This document shows, piece by piece, positions 43,098 through 54,300 of a stretch of 64,000 bases of DNA. This stretch comes from Eudromia elegans. Taxonomy: Eukaryota; Chordata; Aves; Tinamiformes; Tinamidae. The translations under genes and the position numbers were made by a program. Position 1 is the first letter of the stretch. Every line of letters starts with the position of its first letter. The stretch lies in contig PTEX01000032.1 in assembly GCA_003342815.1 (NCBI GenBank), positions 1,239,882 through 1,303,881 of the forward strand. Direction: 5' to 3'. The notes beneath the pieces were generated by a model. It was not told the DNA's origin. It made no database searches and saw nothing but the letters and a program-made list of their open reading frames with translations.

Positions 43098-43655
43098 CCA
43101 CTTCCAACAACAAAAACAAAATTAGACTGTATACTTATAGCACATCGATTAGCACAAAACAATGCTCGTTGGACTGTATGTTGTGAAAATAGGGAAGTTA
43201 TCCACAAACAAACAGAAATCACGCCTTTCACATTTGAGTTGTGCAGTAAGTTATGCAGCTTTTGTAACTAGTGAGTTAGTTATTGCAAAACATCATTTTT
43301 GCATCATGTCAATATTATTTCTAAACAAAGAAACAGGGAAACGCCAAGAATAGCAAAAGTAGTTGCATTATTCCCCACAAACACTCTGCCATACACTATT
43401 ATTTCATTCTAATTTCAGGTCAAGACCCCTACAACTCCACCTGGTAGAGGCTGACTAGTGTACAACTTTCACCGGCATTACAAAAAACAATGGCACACAT
43501 CTGAGAAGAGTGTAAGTCTTGTTCTAACCAAAACACAGCCGAGGCATTAGCCTCACATTTGTATACACATAGACTAGATTGAAGAATGTTTTTAACTCCA
43601 TTCACAAAAAAGTCTATTTACAGTCTGTAGGTATCAGAGGATGATGATTTTCATT

Positions 43656-43798
43656 TTAGTCCTGTTTGCCTTCCCGCCACTGTCGAGTACCTTCATTCCA
43701 TGCCACGTACACAAACAGAGCAAGTACCACATGAACAGTAACTACAGCAACTATGGCAGCATAAAAATAGCTGTCTCTGTTGGACATTCCTAAGGTAC
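43656..43798 (-). CDS. VMA21: VMA21 coding exon 3 and stop
   Basis: This exon encodes TLGMSNRDSYFYAA, the second membrane helix and the charged tail ending GKQD, then TAA at 43658-43656. The acceptor is a long T-run followed by AG at 43800-43799, and using it restores the GTLGMSN stretch that human VMA21 has as GALGMSN. A second AG nine bases downstream (43791-43790) would also keep the frame but drop three residues. Intron 2 is 1,053 nt. Confidence 0.96.
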
Positions 43799-46192
43799 CT
43801 AAAAAAAAATTTTAAAAGAAGAATATTAGTTATTAGAAACTCTGAAACATCAAATCACAATTGTTTCAGACCAAGTTACTCTTGGTCTGAAGAGTAACTG
43901 AGTCTGAAGAGTCTCAGCTCTGGACTGAGCTGAGAAAGATGCACAGGAAAGAATTCACCATGAGAATTAGAAACCTCCCTACTATTTTCAGATTAAAGCA
44001 ACACTGCAAGTATTCAGCATTTAATATAAATACTCTGGTTTCAAAGTTAACAATTTCCAGTTATAAGTATTTTTTTTTTCTCCTTCTATTACTTTTTGGC
44101 AGCAAATAAACATTAATATACTCTTTTCCTAACTATGACTCTCTTCATAAGATAGAAAAACAGAGGAGGAATGATTATGCCATTATACAAGGAGGCAACA
44201 GTAGAAATAGAATTAACTGTAGAAACCTTGCATCTCTAGGCCATAAAAAGTGACCCCTCAACAAAAATGCTAGATAGACAAAAACACTTTAGATACCAGA
44301 AGAATTTTAAAATATCACTCACCTTCCTTCATCCGTTCCAGAAAAACAAAACCAATCCTATTATTCCTAGCAGCTTTTGCTCTTAATTGACCAAGAGTTA
44401 AGGCTTAGCTTGCCACATTATGCTATGCCTCAGATAAAAGATCCAAAATGCCAAAAAGTATCTTGAAATGTATTTAACAAGTTTTAAGTTTCAACTTTCA
44501 GAACTACTCCTAGCAGCACACAACAATGGGGAATCATCTTGAAAGACCTATGACCTTATAGTCTTATGAACTGCTTTTAAGAGCAGCTATATGGTTTCTC
44601 CCTCTTGTACTTTATTTGCAGTACAAATCATTCTACAGCAGTGAACATGAAATTGCACACCACACTGCAGGGGAAGATGCACTGACCATTTATTTCACTT
44701 CCCAGTTCCATTACACATTACAGTGACTTTACCCTGCAAAAGGAAACAGATATTCAAAACAGGAACACGTAGGAAGGAGCTCAAAGACACCATTAGAGGA
44801 TGATTGTTCTCCTTTTGTAATAGTGTTATTAATCATCAGAAACAAAGTTACCTTCAAATATATAAGCCTTCGATGAAAAATAGAGCCCAACAGGTAACGT
44901 GATCATTAAAGCTGTGAAGAACAGAAGTGTTCTTAAAGTTGATGTTAATGAACCCTCATTTCTGAAATAAACAAGAAAAGTTATACGTAGAAAGAAGACA
45001 CAACATGTACCCCTGACCTAGGATGTTAACTCAGCCCAAAACAGGAAAAATAAGGCAACTACTTTAGGAATTGGGTACCTTTGTCATTTGAAAGCAATAA
45101 AGACTTCAAATATGTATTTGCTAGGCAGAACTGAAAATGACAGTGTTGAAAATGACACAAGAGTACTAATATCAGTATTCTGATGTTTTCTCTGCATTAT
45201 TTGTTATTAGTTAGCCTTAAAAACATAATTACATTTTATATTAACATTTATCATTACTTTACATACTTATTATATACCTAATATCAGAAAACATGGGCGC
45301 GTGACAGTGCTTTGCATCAAATCTTTCCAAGTTCCCCTATTTCATTTTCTGGAAAAAAAGACCTACCAGTTTAGGAAAATGACAAATGAGAGAATTAGTC
45401 AGGAGAGCTCAACACTAACCGCTGGAAAAACAGTTCCTTTTCATTGTGTTTTGCCCCTCTAAAATATTTATTCCAATTTCCACAGGGAAAATTAGAATAA
45501 AGACAGCAATTACAATAATACGGGGCAAATGCATCAAAATAGCAGTCTTTTTTTTTCCCCCTCCCCTTCAGAATGGCAAGTCTAAAAACTGTTGAACAAG
45601 AGAGTTGCACAGAAAGATTACACACTTACTAAGGCATCCCCTAGGCTTCAGCCACCAGAATAGCCTTTATTCCTACACACCACCATGTGCAGCTTGCACT
45701 CCTGGCCTTCCCCTGAGCTTCACTCCCTCTGCTCTGCTTGGCTGCCTGCCTTATTCCACGCAGATGAAAATACATGAGCCAAGCAACTCCCTCCCAACTT
45801 TGGGAGCCTAACAGAGTCAGCATCCTGTGTCCGTAATATCCCCCCAAAATGCAAGGGAAGGAGGCGCGTGCGTAGATCTCAACCGCAGACACTCACACTG
45901 GACTTCTAGAACAAGCAAAACATTTTCTTTGCAAAAAATAAGACTTTAAGCAAAAACTGGACTCGCATCTTCTGAGAGTGGCTCTGACACTAAAGCTTCG
46001 TCGCCCCGCTGCTGCTGCCCTCGCTCCCTAGGGGCCCAGCAGGCAGCTCGGGTGGTTTGTTCACCAGGATGGGCTCCAAGCTCTGCTGGGGAAGGGCGGT
46101 CCCGCGCCCCGGGTCCCCTCGTGTCTCCCCGGTCCCCACCTGGGCTCGAGCATGGGGCCCGCGCTCAGCGCCGCCCTCTCGTACCGCTCCAT
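43656..46192 (-). CDS. VMA21: VMA21, V-ATPase assembly chaperone (three coding exons)
   Basis: The spliced product is a 101-residue membrane protein that in its family acts in the endoplasmic reticulum, escorting assembly of the V0 sector of the vacuolar proton ATPase; loss in humans impairs lysosome acidification and causes X-linked myopathy with excessive autophagy. Coding parts are 46192-46140, 44961-44852 and 43798-43656 (53+110+143 = 306 nt including TAA), all with GT/AG introns. The protein starts MERYERAAL, has a first membrane helix at about residues 27-46 (TLLFFTALMITLPVGLYF), a short loop with YIFEGTLGMSNRDS at 51-64, a second helix at about 66-87 (FYAAIVAVV, then VHVVLALFVYVAW) and the tail NEGTRQWREGKQD. 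These segments match human VMA21 almost residue for residue from position 18 on. The start lies in a strong GCCATGG context. The first 17 residues are poorly conserved. The CpG-island promoter suggests broad expression. Confidence 0.97.
43867..43934. repeat. Nested inverted repeats in VMA21 intron 2
   Basis: Three perfect inverted repeats lie in 68 bases: 43867-43875 with 43881-43889 (9-bp arms, 5-base loop), 43874-43883 with 43890-43899 (10-bp arms, 6-base loop), and 43913-43920 with 43927-43934 (8-bp arms, 6-base loop). The first two share bases and cannot form together. GTCTGAAGAGT is also directly repeated. The segment starts about 70 bases from the exon 3 acceptor. Confidence 0.8.
44852..44961 (-). 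CDS. VMA21: VMA21 coding exon 2
   Basis: This 110-nt exon encodes residues 18-55, including NEGSLTSTLRTLLFF, the first membrane helix and the KAYIFEG segment. The acceptor TTATTTCAG precedes position 44961 and the donor GTAACT begins at 44851. Intron 1 is 1,178 nt. The phases (two bases entering, one leaving) join cleanly to exons 1 and 3. Confidence 0.96.
46140..46192 (-). CDS. VMA21: VMA21 coding exon 1
   Basis: This exon encodes residues 1-17 and the first two bases of codon 18. It starts at the ATG read from 46192 and ends CCC-AG before a GTGGGG donor at 46139. It is embedded in the CpG island. The encoded MERYERAALSAGPMLEP shares only the MER..AAL pattern with the human N-terminus, as expected for the exposed cytosolic end of the protein. 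The in-frame codon-18 split and exact length agreement with the human exon support the donor choice. Confidence 0.93.
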
Positions 46193-46214
46193 GGCCGCTC
46201 CGCCGCTGCTTCCG

Positions 46215-46247
46215 GTCACCTGACTGCGCGCGCGCGCCTCACGTGAC
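46215..46247. promoter_or_regulatory. Pair of CLEAR-like E-boxes in the VMA21 promoter
   Basis: GTCACCTGAC at 46215-46224 and CTCACGTGAC at 46238-46247 each match the ten-base CLEAR element GTCACGTGAC at nine positions. CLEAR elements bind TFEB and TFE3, which drive lysosomal and V-ATPase genes. VMA21 is needed to build that pump, so the sites make functional sense. Binding here is inferred, and CACGTG could also serve USF, MYC or BHLHE40. Confidence 0.55.
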
Positions 46248-46282
46248 GCCGTGAGGGCGGTGCTCCCGGCGTGCGCCGCGCG

Positions 46283-46296
46283 GTCACCATGGTGAC
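46283..46296. promoter_or_regulatory. RFX-type X-box palindrome
   Basis: GTCACCATGGTGAC is a perfect 14-bp palindrome. It has the GTNRCC / GGYNAC half-site layout of RFX X-boxes with a two-base spacer. It lies about 95 bases upstream of the VMA21 start codon, inside the CpG island. The central ATG opens a 39-codon plus-strand frame (46289-46408) that has no recognisable relatives. Confidence 0.4.
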
Positions 46297-46408
46297 GGGC
46301 GGCCGCGGCCTGGCCAGGCCCTGCGCGGGACCGCGGCCTCTCGACCCGAGTAACGGAGGACCCCGCGAGCAGCGCGAGGCCGCAGCTTTATGGGGACAGC
46401 TGGCATAG

Positions 46409-49400
46409 CCCGGAGGGTCCCTCCCATGTGTGTGTTAGATCCTTTACAGGGAGCAATGACCAAGCTAGCTGCATAGCAAGGATATAAGGTTGAGTAGCAA
46501 AACAAGGAAACATAGAAACATGGAATAGTCTCACAGTCTATAAACCTACCATAAAGATGTATATCAAGTGTTAGGAGGAAGCAAAGCCCTCAAGGTTTTT
46601 ACAAGTGCAAATCCTTCCTTCTTAATGCAAAAAACCCCAACTCATATTTCATCACTCTGGTTCTTTTGGCCACCAAATTTGTAACAGTTGGCTGAACAAC
46701 CTCTTACATATTTAACCAATTTTCTGTCATGAGCACCAAAAGGAAACAGGATTTCTGTGAATGTGAACAAAATTGTGTTTTTTTCACATTTTTGTTTCAG
46801 TTATTTTAGAAGATCTGCAACTCAAACAGCCTTGTCAGTTTGCTTCAGCTTTTATGCTTCAGGTATTTTATCTTGTTGTTGTTTTTTCCATCTATTTTAT
46901 CTTGTGGATGACAGAGCGAAAATAAATTTGCCCTTAAGCAAATCTGTGTCACAAAACTGCTGATGTGGCTGAGGATGAAGGTCCAGTTGCCCTTTAACAG
47001 TCACCAATGGATGCCTGAAGAACATAAGAAATCAGCAGTAAAGAAATCAGGTGTTGCCAGCAGTGCGTGCACAGCCAGCACTGCCTGCAGGTGAGGGGAT
47101 TCCTGTTTGTCCCAGCAAATGGCAAATGCCACAAAAATACCTGTTTGCTCCGGTTGTTCTGGCCACTCGTGTGCAGGGCTTGGAGCTTTTCTGCCATGTC
47201 CTCTGGTCCGTTCGTGCTGCAGCTTGGTCTCTGTGCGCTGCCTGGCAGTCTGCCCATAACAGATTAACAGCAATGTGTTAATACACCCCCCTGCTTATCT
47301 GCTTAATTCAGTCCATCTGGGCCTTTTTTTGGGGGGTAAGGAGGTAATTTTGAACTTCAGATTGAGCCCTGGAGGGGAAGGTGCTGAGGAGGTGAAGGTG
47401 CCTTCTGATACCATCTAGTGGCAGCTGGAGAAAGGAATTCCCCACAACAGGAGTGCTGGCTGGAGAGGTGAGCACTGAAAAGAGAGCACCCAAAACCACC
47501 AGCCTGTGAAAATGTGTCAAGGATATAGATGAAATTTATGTGTATACATATACACACACAAAGACATATATGGAAAGATTTGTTTCCATGGTAACGTCTC
47601 AAAAGGAAGCTCTAAAGCAGCTCAGAGCAGAAGCTGGAGCTGAGAAAGGACCACAGTTACAGGTGCCAGGAGTGCCTCCGATGACAAAGCCTGATTTTGC
47701 AGCACAGCCAAGCGACCCCAGGGATCTGACTGTCAACATGACATTTCCCAGCAACAAACAGACAGTGTTTTGCAGCATGAGCCTTGAAACTGTTAACCAC
47801 TGTCTTAGAATTATAATTTGTACATGTTTTTACATGGTTAGGGCTGAATCCCACAGGAGATGGTACAGCTGAGACCAGCTATAACAGGACTTTAAATAAA
47901 AGTCATGCCTTGAGACAGAGGTGCAATGCTCCAGCCCTACCTGGGCCAACCCTATTTACCACAGCTTTTATGATCTTTTATAAAATTACCTTTTTTCTCC
48001 ACATCCTGTTACACGTCAGGGCGTTCATCAGTATGACAGCGATATTATTTGCATTTACCAATAAATAGGAACATTTTCTAGCATTACAGGATGACAGCAG
48101 CTAAGGATGCAAGCCAGACCTGCTCAACTTTATTAATAAAGTAGCTAAATTTTAACTGAGACCGTGGTTTCAATTCTGTCCTTTGCATGCCACAGCTTAA
48201 TTCATTCATCAAAATCTCCAAGGCCAGCTACATTGACACGAGTTATTTGCTCTTATCCAGTTTACCCCAAAAATACTTGAATCCATTCAGAGCCGGGTTT
48301 GCCTTTCAGATGAAAGGATGCTGCTCAAAGGAGGCCGCAATAACTTGCATTTAACCTGCTGAGCAGCACAGCTCATAGTTGCTCCACAAATAAGGACGGA
48401 TAGCTGCAAGTCCAGCATCTCTTTCCTCCCAGCCTTCCTGGTAGGTGAAAGGAGGAGCAGATGCTGCAGAGCGAATGAACATCGTGTTGCTCCCTTCCCA
48501 GGGCGCTCAGGCTAAATGTTATGTTTTCCCAAAAGCACGGACCACCACCTTGTTCCTGGGAAAAGGCAAACATAGCAGGTGTCACTCAGCAGTAGCAACT
48601 GTACAGCTGTAGCCAAATTTCTATGGGAAAGCTTGCCTCTATACTTCCAATGATTTATGATGTTCCCTAATTCCAAGCGATGACAGATTTACGATAACGT
48701 CACACAGAGGACCAAATATACATCTCTCTCTTTTTGTTGTTGTTTTTAACTGCAGGAAAGATGTGGAGTATGAAAGAAATGGGAAATGAAAGGTGTTTTA
48801 AGGCAAGATTCAAAAAGCTCAGTAAAGGCTTTGGAGAGGGCATTTGGAGAGCCAGGTCTAGACTCTTCCATAAACCACATGCCTACCCTCAGCACCTGCC
48901 AGGGCTTCAGGAGCACTTTGAGGAGCCTTCCCGGAGTGCCCAGCATCACGGAGCCTGTGCTGTTGGATCTGGAGAAGCCTATGAGAGAAGGGAAGATGGG
49001 AAAGAGTCACTACCTTCCATGGGCATTGCATTCAAAAATTTTTTTTTTTTTCAGGAGTACCCAGAAAGTCAATCACAGCAGCCAGCTCCCACTTGGGAAA
49101 ATAACTGATGCCTTCAGAATTGAATACTGAAATCTCACAGATCATCTGATTTTCTTCAAAGACTAACAACGAACAGACAAAAATCTCTAGGCCAGCTAAT
49201 ATGGGCTTCTCAGGAGCCCCAAAGGACAGATCTCTGAGCAGCTCATGAGCAGGCAGTGAGGCCTCATAACAGACCCCTGGGCTGGATTGACTGCAGGCAC
49301 AGGGAGATGTGAAGGGGGAAAATACCTCACCTGCTGAACAATCCGGTATTTACCAATATTTCAGTAGGTGATCATCTACTTTCAAGCAAAGACATCTCAT

Positions 49401-50649
49401 CTCCTCTAGCCCTCTCAAAACCAGCATAAAGACAAATGCATCAATGCTGCCTCTGCAGCTGGTCTGCGTGTAAGGACTTGTGGTTTTTTGACAAGCTGAC
49501 AGAGAACAGGGAGTGCTGAAAGACCTCGAGCTGTGGAAGCCTGGGCAAGATTTTCTTTGTTTTCTACTATTAAAATTTTTTCCACTACCTCAGGTCTCAT
49601 GTTTCTACCCTGTGACCTCCCTCTTCACACAAACATGCACTCCCATTAGCCATGAGAAACTGAGAAAACACCTCCAGGACACCAAGAAACACTTGGCTGT
49701 CGGCTGTCTCTTTAGCAGTACAAGTAGCCTCTGAGTAGTTGTCTATTTGGTGCTGTGTGCAACCTCTGTGCTCTAGAATCCCCTTGTGGTAAGAATTAGA
49801 AAAAATATTAGGAAAACTATTAGAAAATAGAAAATACAGAACACTTCCAAGAAGAGCCCCTACATGTCAGTTGTGTTTTGAGGCTGTAAAGGATGCTGTG
49901 GATGGTACATGTCTGAGTACACTGTGTACAGAACACGGAAATCTGAGCATTAGCTCAACAGTAGCCCAAGGCTAGATGACGGATGCTTCTGTTTCACTGA
50001 TTCCTGCTAAGGATAGAGCAATAGCTTTCTAAATAAACAATATTCTCATGTAATTGAATCTTATGCCTCTTCCTTGCAGACACTGTTCTTTGCCTTGCTC
50101 GTCACAGCTTCTGCCGAGGTTAGTGTGGATTTCACCTCTGAGGGGCATTTCATGAAATCTTGTGTTAAGGCATAGTAACCTGCTTCTGCAAAGGAAGAAA
50201 GATCTCACCTGGCCTATTTTCTTTAGTTTAGAAGGTCTTATTCAAAGCTATTCAGATAAACAGAAAAATGGGTACAAATATGATGCAACTGCTAATAGTA
50301 AACTTTGTTAAGGATTAGGGTGTTCCTTCCACTGCTACGGAAAAAACTGTGATCTTTCCCATGGGAACATTAGCAAACACACTGCTGTATTTCAAGAAAA
50401 ATGTTCCAGCCATCAGAATTACATCTGAGGCTGGTCCAAGAGAAAAGACCTTATTGTCTTAAAACACCAAAAAACATCAGACAGAAAGGTAGAGAGGTGC
50501 AGGGAAGAAATGGGCTAGAGAAATAGCCGACATTAAGTTGTGTGATCTCAAATTCTACTGACTATCTAAAAAACTAACTGCTGTTAAACACCTCTGGGGA
50601 CTGAAGCAACCCCTACATTTATTATCCTTCACTAGGAAAGCTACACAGC
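46409..50649. other. Non-coding stretch upstream of VMA21
   Basis: Apart from the CTCF-like core, the stretch has a strong plus-strand splice acceptor ending at 46800 and an AATAAA at 46921, which might belong to a short transcript divergent from VMA21. No protein family was recognised in any frame. Confidence 0.5.
47409..47421 (-). promoter_or_regulatory. Candidate CTCF core, reverse
   Basis: On the minus strand CCACTAGATGGTA fits all 13 positions of the degenerate CTCF core, preceded by TG. It lies about 1.2 kb upstream of the VMA21 start codon, just outside the CpG island. It is a motif match only. Confidence 0.4.
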
Positions 50650-50823
50650 TAATTCAGGAGGAACAGGTTACCCTCAGATGGTGACACTTCTATTCCTGGA
50701 AGTTTTCAAGATTTGGCTAGATAAAGGCAAAGTTGACCTGATGTGGTGCTCCTTGGATTCTTGCTTTGGGCTGGGGCCCTCCAGAGGTCCTTCCAAGAGG
50801 CATTTCTACAGTTTTGATGATTG
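50650..50823 (+). mobile_element. Decayed CR1 LINE, 3' end
   Basis: This segment follows the CR1 tail order: a GGAAGTTTTCAAGA..TGGCTAGATAAAG motif, a GACCTGATGTGG stretch, TTGCTTTGGGCTGGGG, CCAGAGGTCCTTCCAA, and a worn terminal CATTTCTACAGTTTTGATGA. It is more diverged than the copy near 7.8 kb and lacks the clean ATTCTATG repeats. It is 5'-truncated with no coding capacity. Boundaries are approximate. Confidence 0.75.
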
Positions 50824-51326
50824 GGTTGACTCCTAGATTTGTCACTCAAGTTGAGACATTTGAAACTATCTGTGAATACAAATAACATCCCTTTTTTTTA
50901 TGTAAAAACTGTGCACTGTGTTGCACATAATGCACATCTTTTCCAACTTCTAACTGTCTAGAGAGCAACAGAAATGCAAAAATCTTCAATGTTTGGCCAG
51001 AACATCATCCCCTACTTGTGCTTCCCAGGCCTGATTCATTCTGGTGCCAGGGTTGCAATAAGTTAAAGAAAGAAATTCTTTAACTCTACTTGCCACCAAC
51101 CCGGGCTCCAGACAGCCCTAGCCCCTGCACGGGCACATCCAGGGGCTCCAGGCCTCCCCCTATGAGAATCTCCTTGCCGGGACCAGCCGAAGGGCAGAGT
51201 CCAGACCTCCCCACTTGCCTGGCCTTAGCGATGATGATGATGGTCCTGGCAGGATGGAGCAGGGCACATTGCTTCGCTGGGCTCCGGCTATGCAGCAAGC
51301 CAGTCTCTCCGCTCCTCGAGCAGGTG

Positions 51327-51339
51327 CCTCTAGATGGTG
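51327..51339 (+). promoter_or_regulatory. Weaker CTCF-like core
   Basis: CCTCTAGATGGTG resembles the CTCF core with T at the third position. It lies in a GC-richer block (51.1-51.5 kb) with several open frames but no recognised gene. Confidence 0.2.
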
Positions 51340-54300
51340 CTGCTCAGCAGGGAATGAGCTCATCCCATTCCCATCCCCTTCCCTTCCCCTTGGAGCTGCC
51401 GGGAGCAGCGGGGCAGGAGCCTGGAGATGCCATCAGCTCCAGAGCTCTGGCTGGTGCCCTGGCACAGTCCGGAGCCCCTGCACTCAAATGCACTTTGTAG
51501 CTCCCCTCGGTCTTGAAACGGGTGCTTGAAAATGCCAGTTCATTCTGGCAGCCCCCAGGTAAGGTAGGGTGGAACCTTAATTGCATTTCACTGACAGCCC
51601 AGTTTTAAGGCTCTGCTCCAAACTTCTAGAAATGAATTTATTTCATGAGAGGGGGGAAATACAGCTAGGTCCCATAGTAAATAATTTAATTTCTGTTTTC
51701 TAAAGGAAAAAAAAAGAGCTAGTTTAATCACAGAGTATTTTACAATCCACCACCCACTTTTCACATGGAGAGTTTATCATTTTCCTCACCTATATCTGCT
51801 TTGCTCAGCAGTGATCTGACACATACCCGCACTGTCACAAGTCACCAGGACTTGTGAGGACCCTGCTGTGACAAGAAGTGCAAGTGTGCAGCACACAGGC
51901 TCTCTCCACACCCAGGACCACCAACCACCAAAGACATGAGAACAGCAGAAAGCCTGCCAATGCTGTGGATTAATATTATCAGGGTATTGCCATGGAGGAC
52001 ACCTGTGTGCTGCTGCAGCTGGGGGAGAACAGCAGCCTGAAGGTGACAATTTCTCAAGATCTCATCCCCCTAGAGACAAGACCAGGTAGAAACATGCTGC
52101 TCCTTTGGTACACAAGGAGGTAATTACAGCTCCTGAAATTGCTCTGGGAAGAGAGCACTGTTACCTTTCCCTGCAAGGAAATTAAATACTCACAGGAATG
52201 CCTTTTTCTTACCAAATTATGTTTAGAAACTCTCCCAAAGATGCATTTCTTCTTTCTGCACATCGGGTCAGGCTGGATTCAGAAGAGCACAGAGCCCCTG
52301 ATTTCTGGATCCAAAATGATCATCTCTGAGAGCCTTTTACAGGTGCATCCACCTAGATTGCCAAACATCTCTGTCAGAACAAGATATGGCCACAAGCCCA
52401 GAAGCGTTTCAGGCTTTACTGAGCTGAACCATTGGTGCTTAGCCCACACAAATCCAATTCAGATCCACAGATAAAGTGTTCCTCTGCTTTTCTCACCTAC
52501 AGAAATTTGATTCAGTTGGTGTTTTCAGAGCACACACAGAAGCTGAAAAAGCAACTCTTCTCCTCACTCCATTTATGCGATTTCACTGGTTAGAGGGGTC
52601 ATCCCAGACTAGGAAGAAATAGGTCCCATTTTTAGAGTACACAATGAAAGTTTAAATCCCCACCTCCCTCTGCCCCTACACAGTCAGGAACAGGTGAGTC
52701 TGGAAGGACTACTCATTCATGCATGGAATAACTAAAATTAATTGGGGCAGACAGAGAGTCTTTGGGAAATAATATAACCTAAGGGAGAGAATTCAGCGTA
52801 GAGTTTGGCATCTAGTGTTTGTGCAGTATAAAATCCATATTCATAGATGTTCTTGCAAATAGAAAAAATATTTTCCAGGCTGAATAGCTGCAACTGAAGG
52901 TCATGGGACATTTTTATTTCCTTGCTTTACTGTTACGTCCCCCAAAAGGGGACAGCATCAAGCGGTGAGAGGGTAAATATTATTCTCGAGAGGATTTGAA
53001 GCCTTTGAGGGCAGTGGAAAACGAGCACAGGATTTGGGAGCTCTGAGATTCAGCTCTAAGCACCCAATCACTGGGCAAGGTGCTGTTATGAGGAGGGAGG
53101 TAGTTTGTCTGTCTGGGAGAGAAGCTATTTTGGAAGAGAATCAGATCCACAACTATCACTGGTGTAAACGCAGAGCAAACAACAGCAGTGTTCAAGGAGG
53201 ACTCTGCCGCGCAGCTGCATGGCATGTGAGGGCAGCTACTACAAAAAGCAGGATGTTACTGCTTTATCTCATTAGATCAGTGAGATAGAGCAGAGCGAGA
53301 TAAATGAACCCCCCCTCCCTTTTTTTCTTCATGGATATTGTGCAATTTTTCATAATCATAAGGTGCTACAGTGCCTCATCCAACCCACTGTGCTCTGAAA
53401 ATACCTTGGCTTGCTCCTATCTCGAAACCCAAAGAAACATCATACTCTGCAACTCAGGTTTTAATTTGCAGGCTTGTATTCCAGTACAAATACGGGCTCC
53501 TTTTACAAATTCTGACTATTTTGTGGCCTACCTGGCAGTCTAATAGAAGTAGACGAAGGAGGGGACAGGATTTAATAGCACTGGCCTGAGTCCTAGACCA
53601 GTGGTGAAGAAGGGTTGTTATTGCTTATCTGCATAGCATAAGAATGAAATCCAGACCCAGGCTTAATAAATCCTTCCTTGTACAAAATAACCCAGTTATA
53701 GCCATTTCTATAAAAATGTCAAAGCCTTTATGTGATGTAAGTGTTCTTTCCCAACAGAAAAGACAGTCTTACAACCTAATAAAATAACTTGCATCCCTTC
53801 ACGAGACACGCTGCAGGGAGAGGGGCGCACCCGAGCGGCAGCTCATTGCGAGAGGATGGCACAGCAACAACAAGAGAAAACATTACAGAGAGAGCTAAAC
53901 CCGAGGGCTGACAAGCAGTGCCCTGCATGCGGAGCTATTAACCTGGCATATCACTCTGCACTAGGGATATCTATGCCCAGTTTTCACTTGAACTCCAAGC
54001 CACAATCCAAGATTTCAAGATAACAGTGAAGACAGGGCAACCCCCCCCAAGTCCATGGCCTGCCAATGTCTGAGGAGCAAACAGCCAACAGGCAATAGGG
54101 AACATCATTGATGGATTTGTAGGAACATACAGTAAAGTACTGTAGAGATTGAATTTGCTACTGATTATAGTCCTGTGCACAGAACAGGTCTTACTGCGTA
54201 GGCTTAAAGCACTGATCCTGATGCAAGACAGTGCCACAGGGCTGGCTCATTTTAAGGCTTCAATTCAAAGCAGAATGAGAGACACAAGCTTATGGGAAGA

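Larger units (their letters stand above)
41430..43655 (-). other. VMA21: Probable long 3' untranslated region of VMA21
   Basis: Downstream of the stop codon there is no open frame. Minus-strand AATAAA occurs at 43097-43092 and, as a close pair, at 41469-41464 and 41452-41447. Mammalian VMA21 messages also carry UTRs of several kilobases. The segment is AT-rich and holds a 21-bp duplication at 41807-41848 and a large hairpin at 42046-42084. The far end is inferred from the signals alone, because no transcript evidence is visible here. Confidence 0.55.
46000..46400. promoter_or_regulatory. CpG island and promoter of VMA21
   Basis: This is the most CpG-dense stretch of the window and it covers coding exon 1 of VMA21. 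No TATA box is visible. Within about 110 bases upstream of the start codon are an ETS-type CCGGAAG (minus strand, 46217-46210), two E-boxes described separately, a (GC)6 run at 46226-46237 and an RFX-like palindrome at 46283-46296. The transcription start cannot be placed from the sequence. Boundaries are approximate. Confidence 0.85.

Noticed and set aside
43656-43789. VMA21 exon 3 starting at 43789 as the main form
   Set aside because: The upstream AG has the long T-run and restores three residues and the 101-residue length shared with human; the shorter start is kept only as a possible alternative.
51090-51529. Overlapping 136- and 104-codon frames in a GC-richer block
   Set aside because: There is no homology, and frames of similar quality occur on the opposite strand. 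A GTAAG after CCCAG near 51560 is not enough to call an exon.
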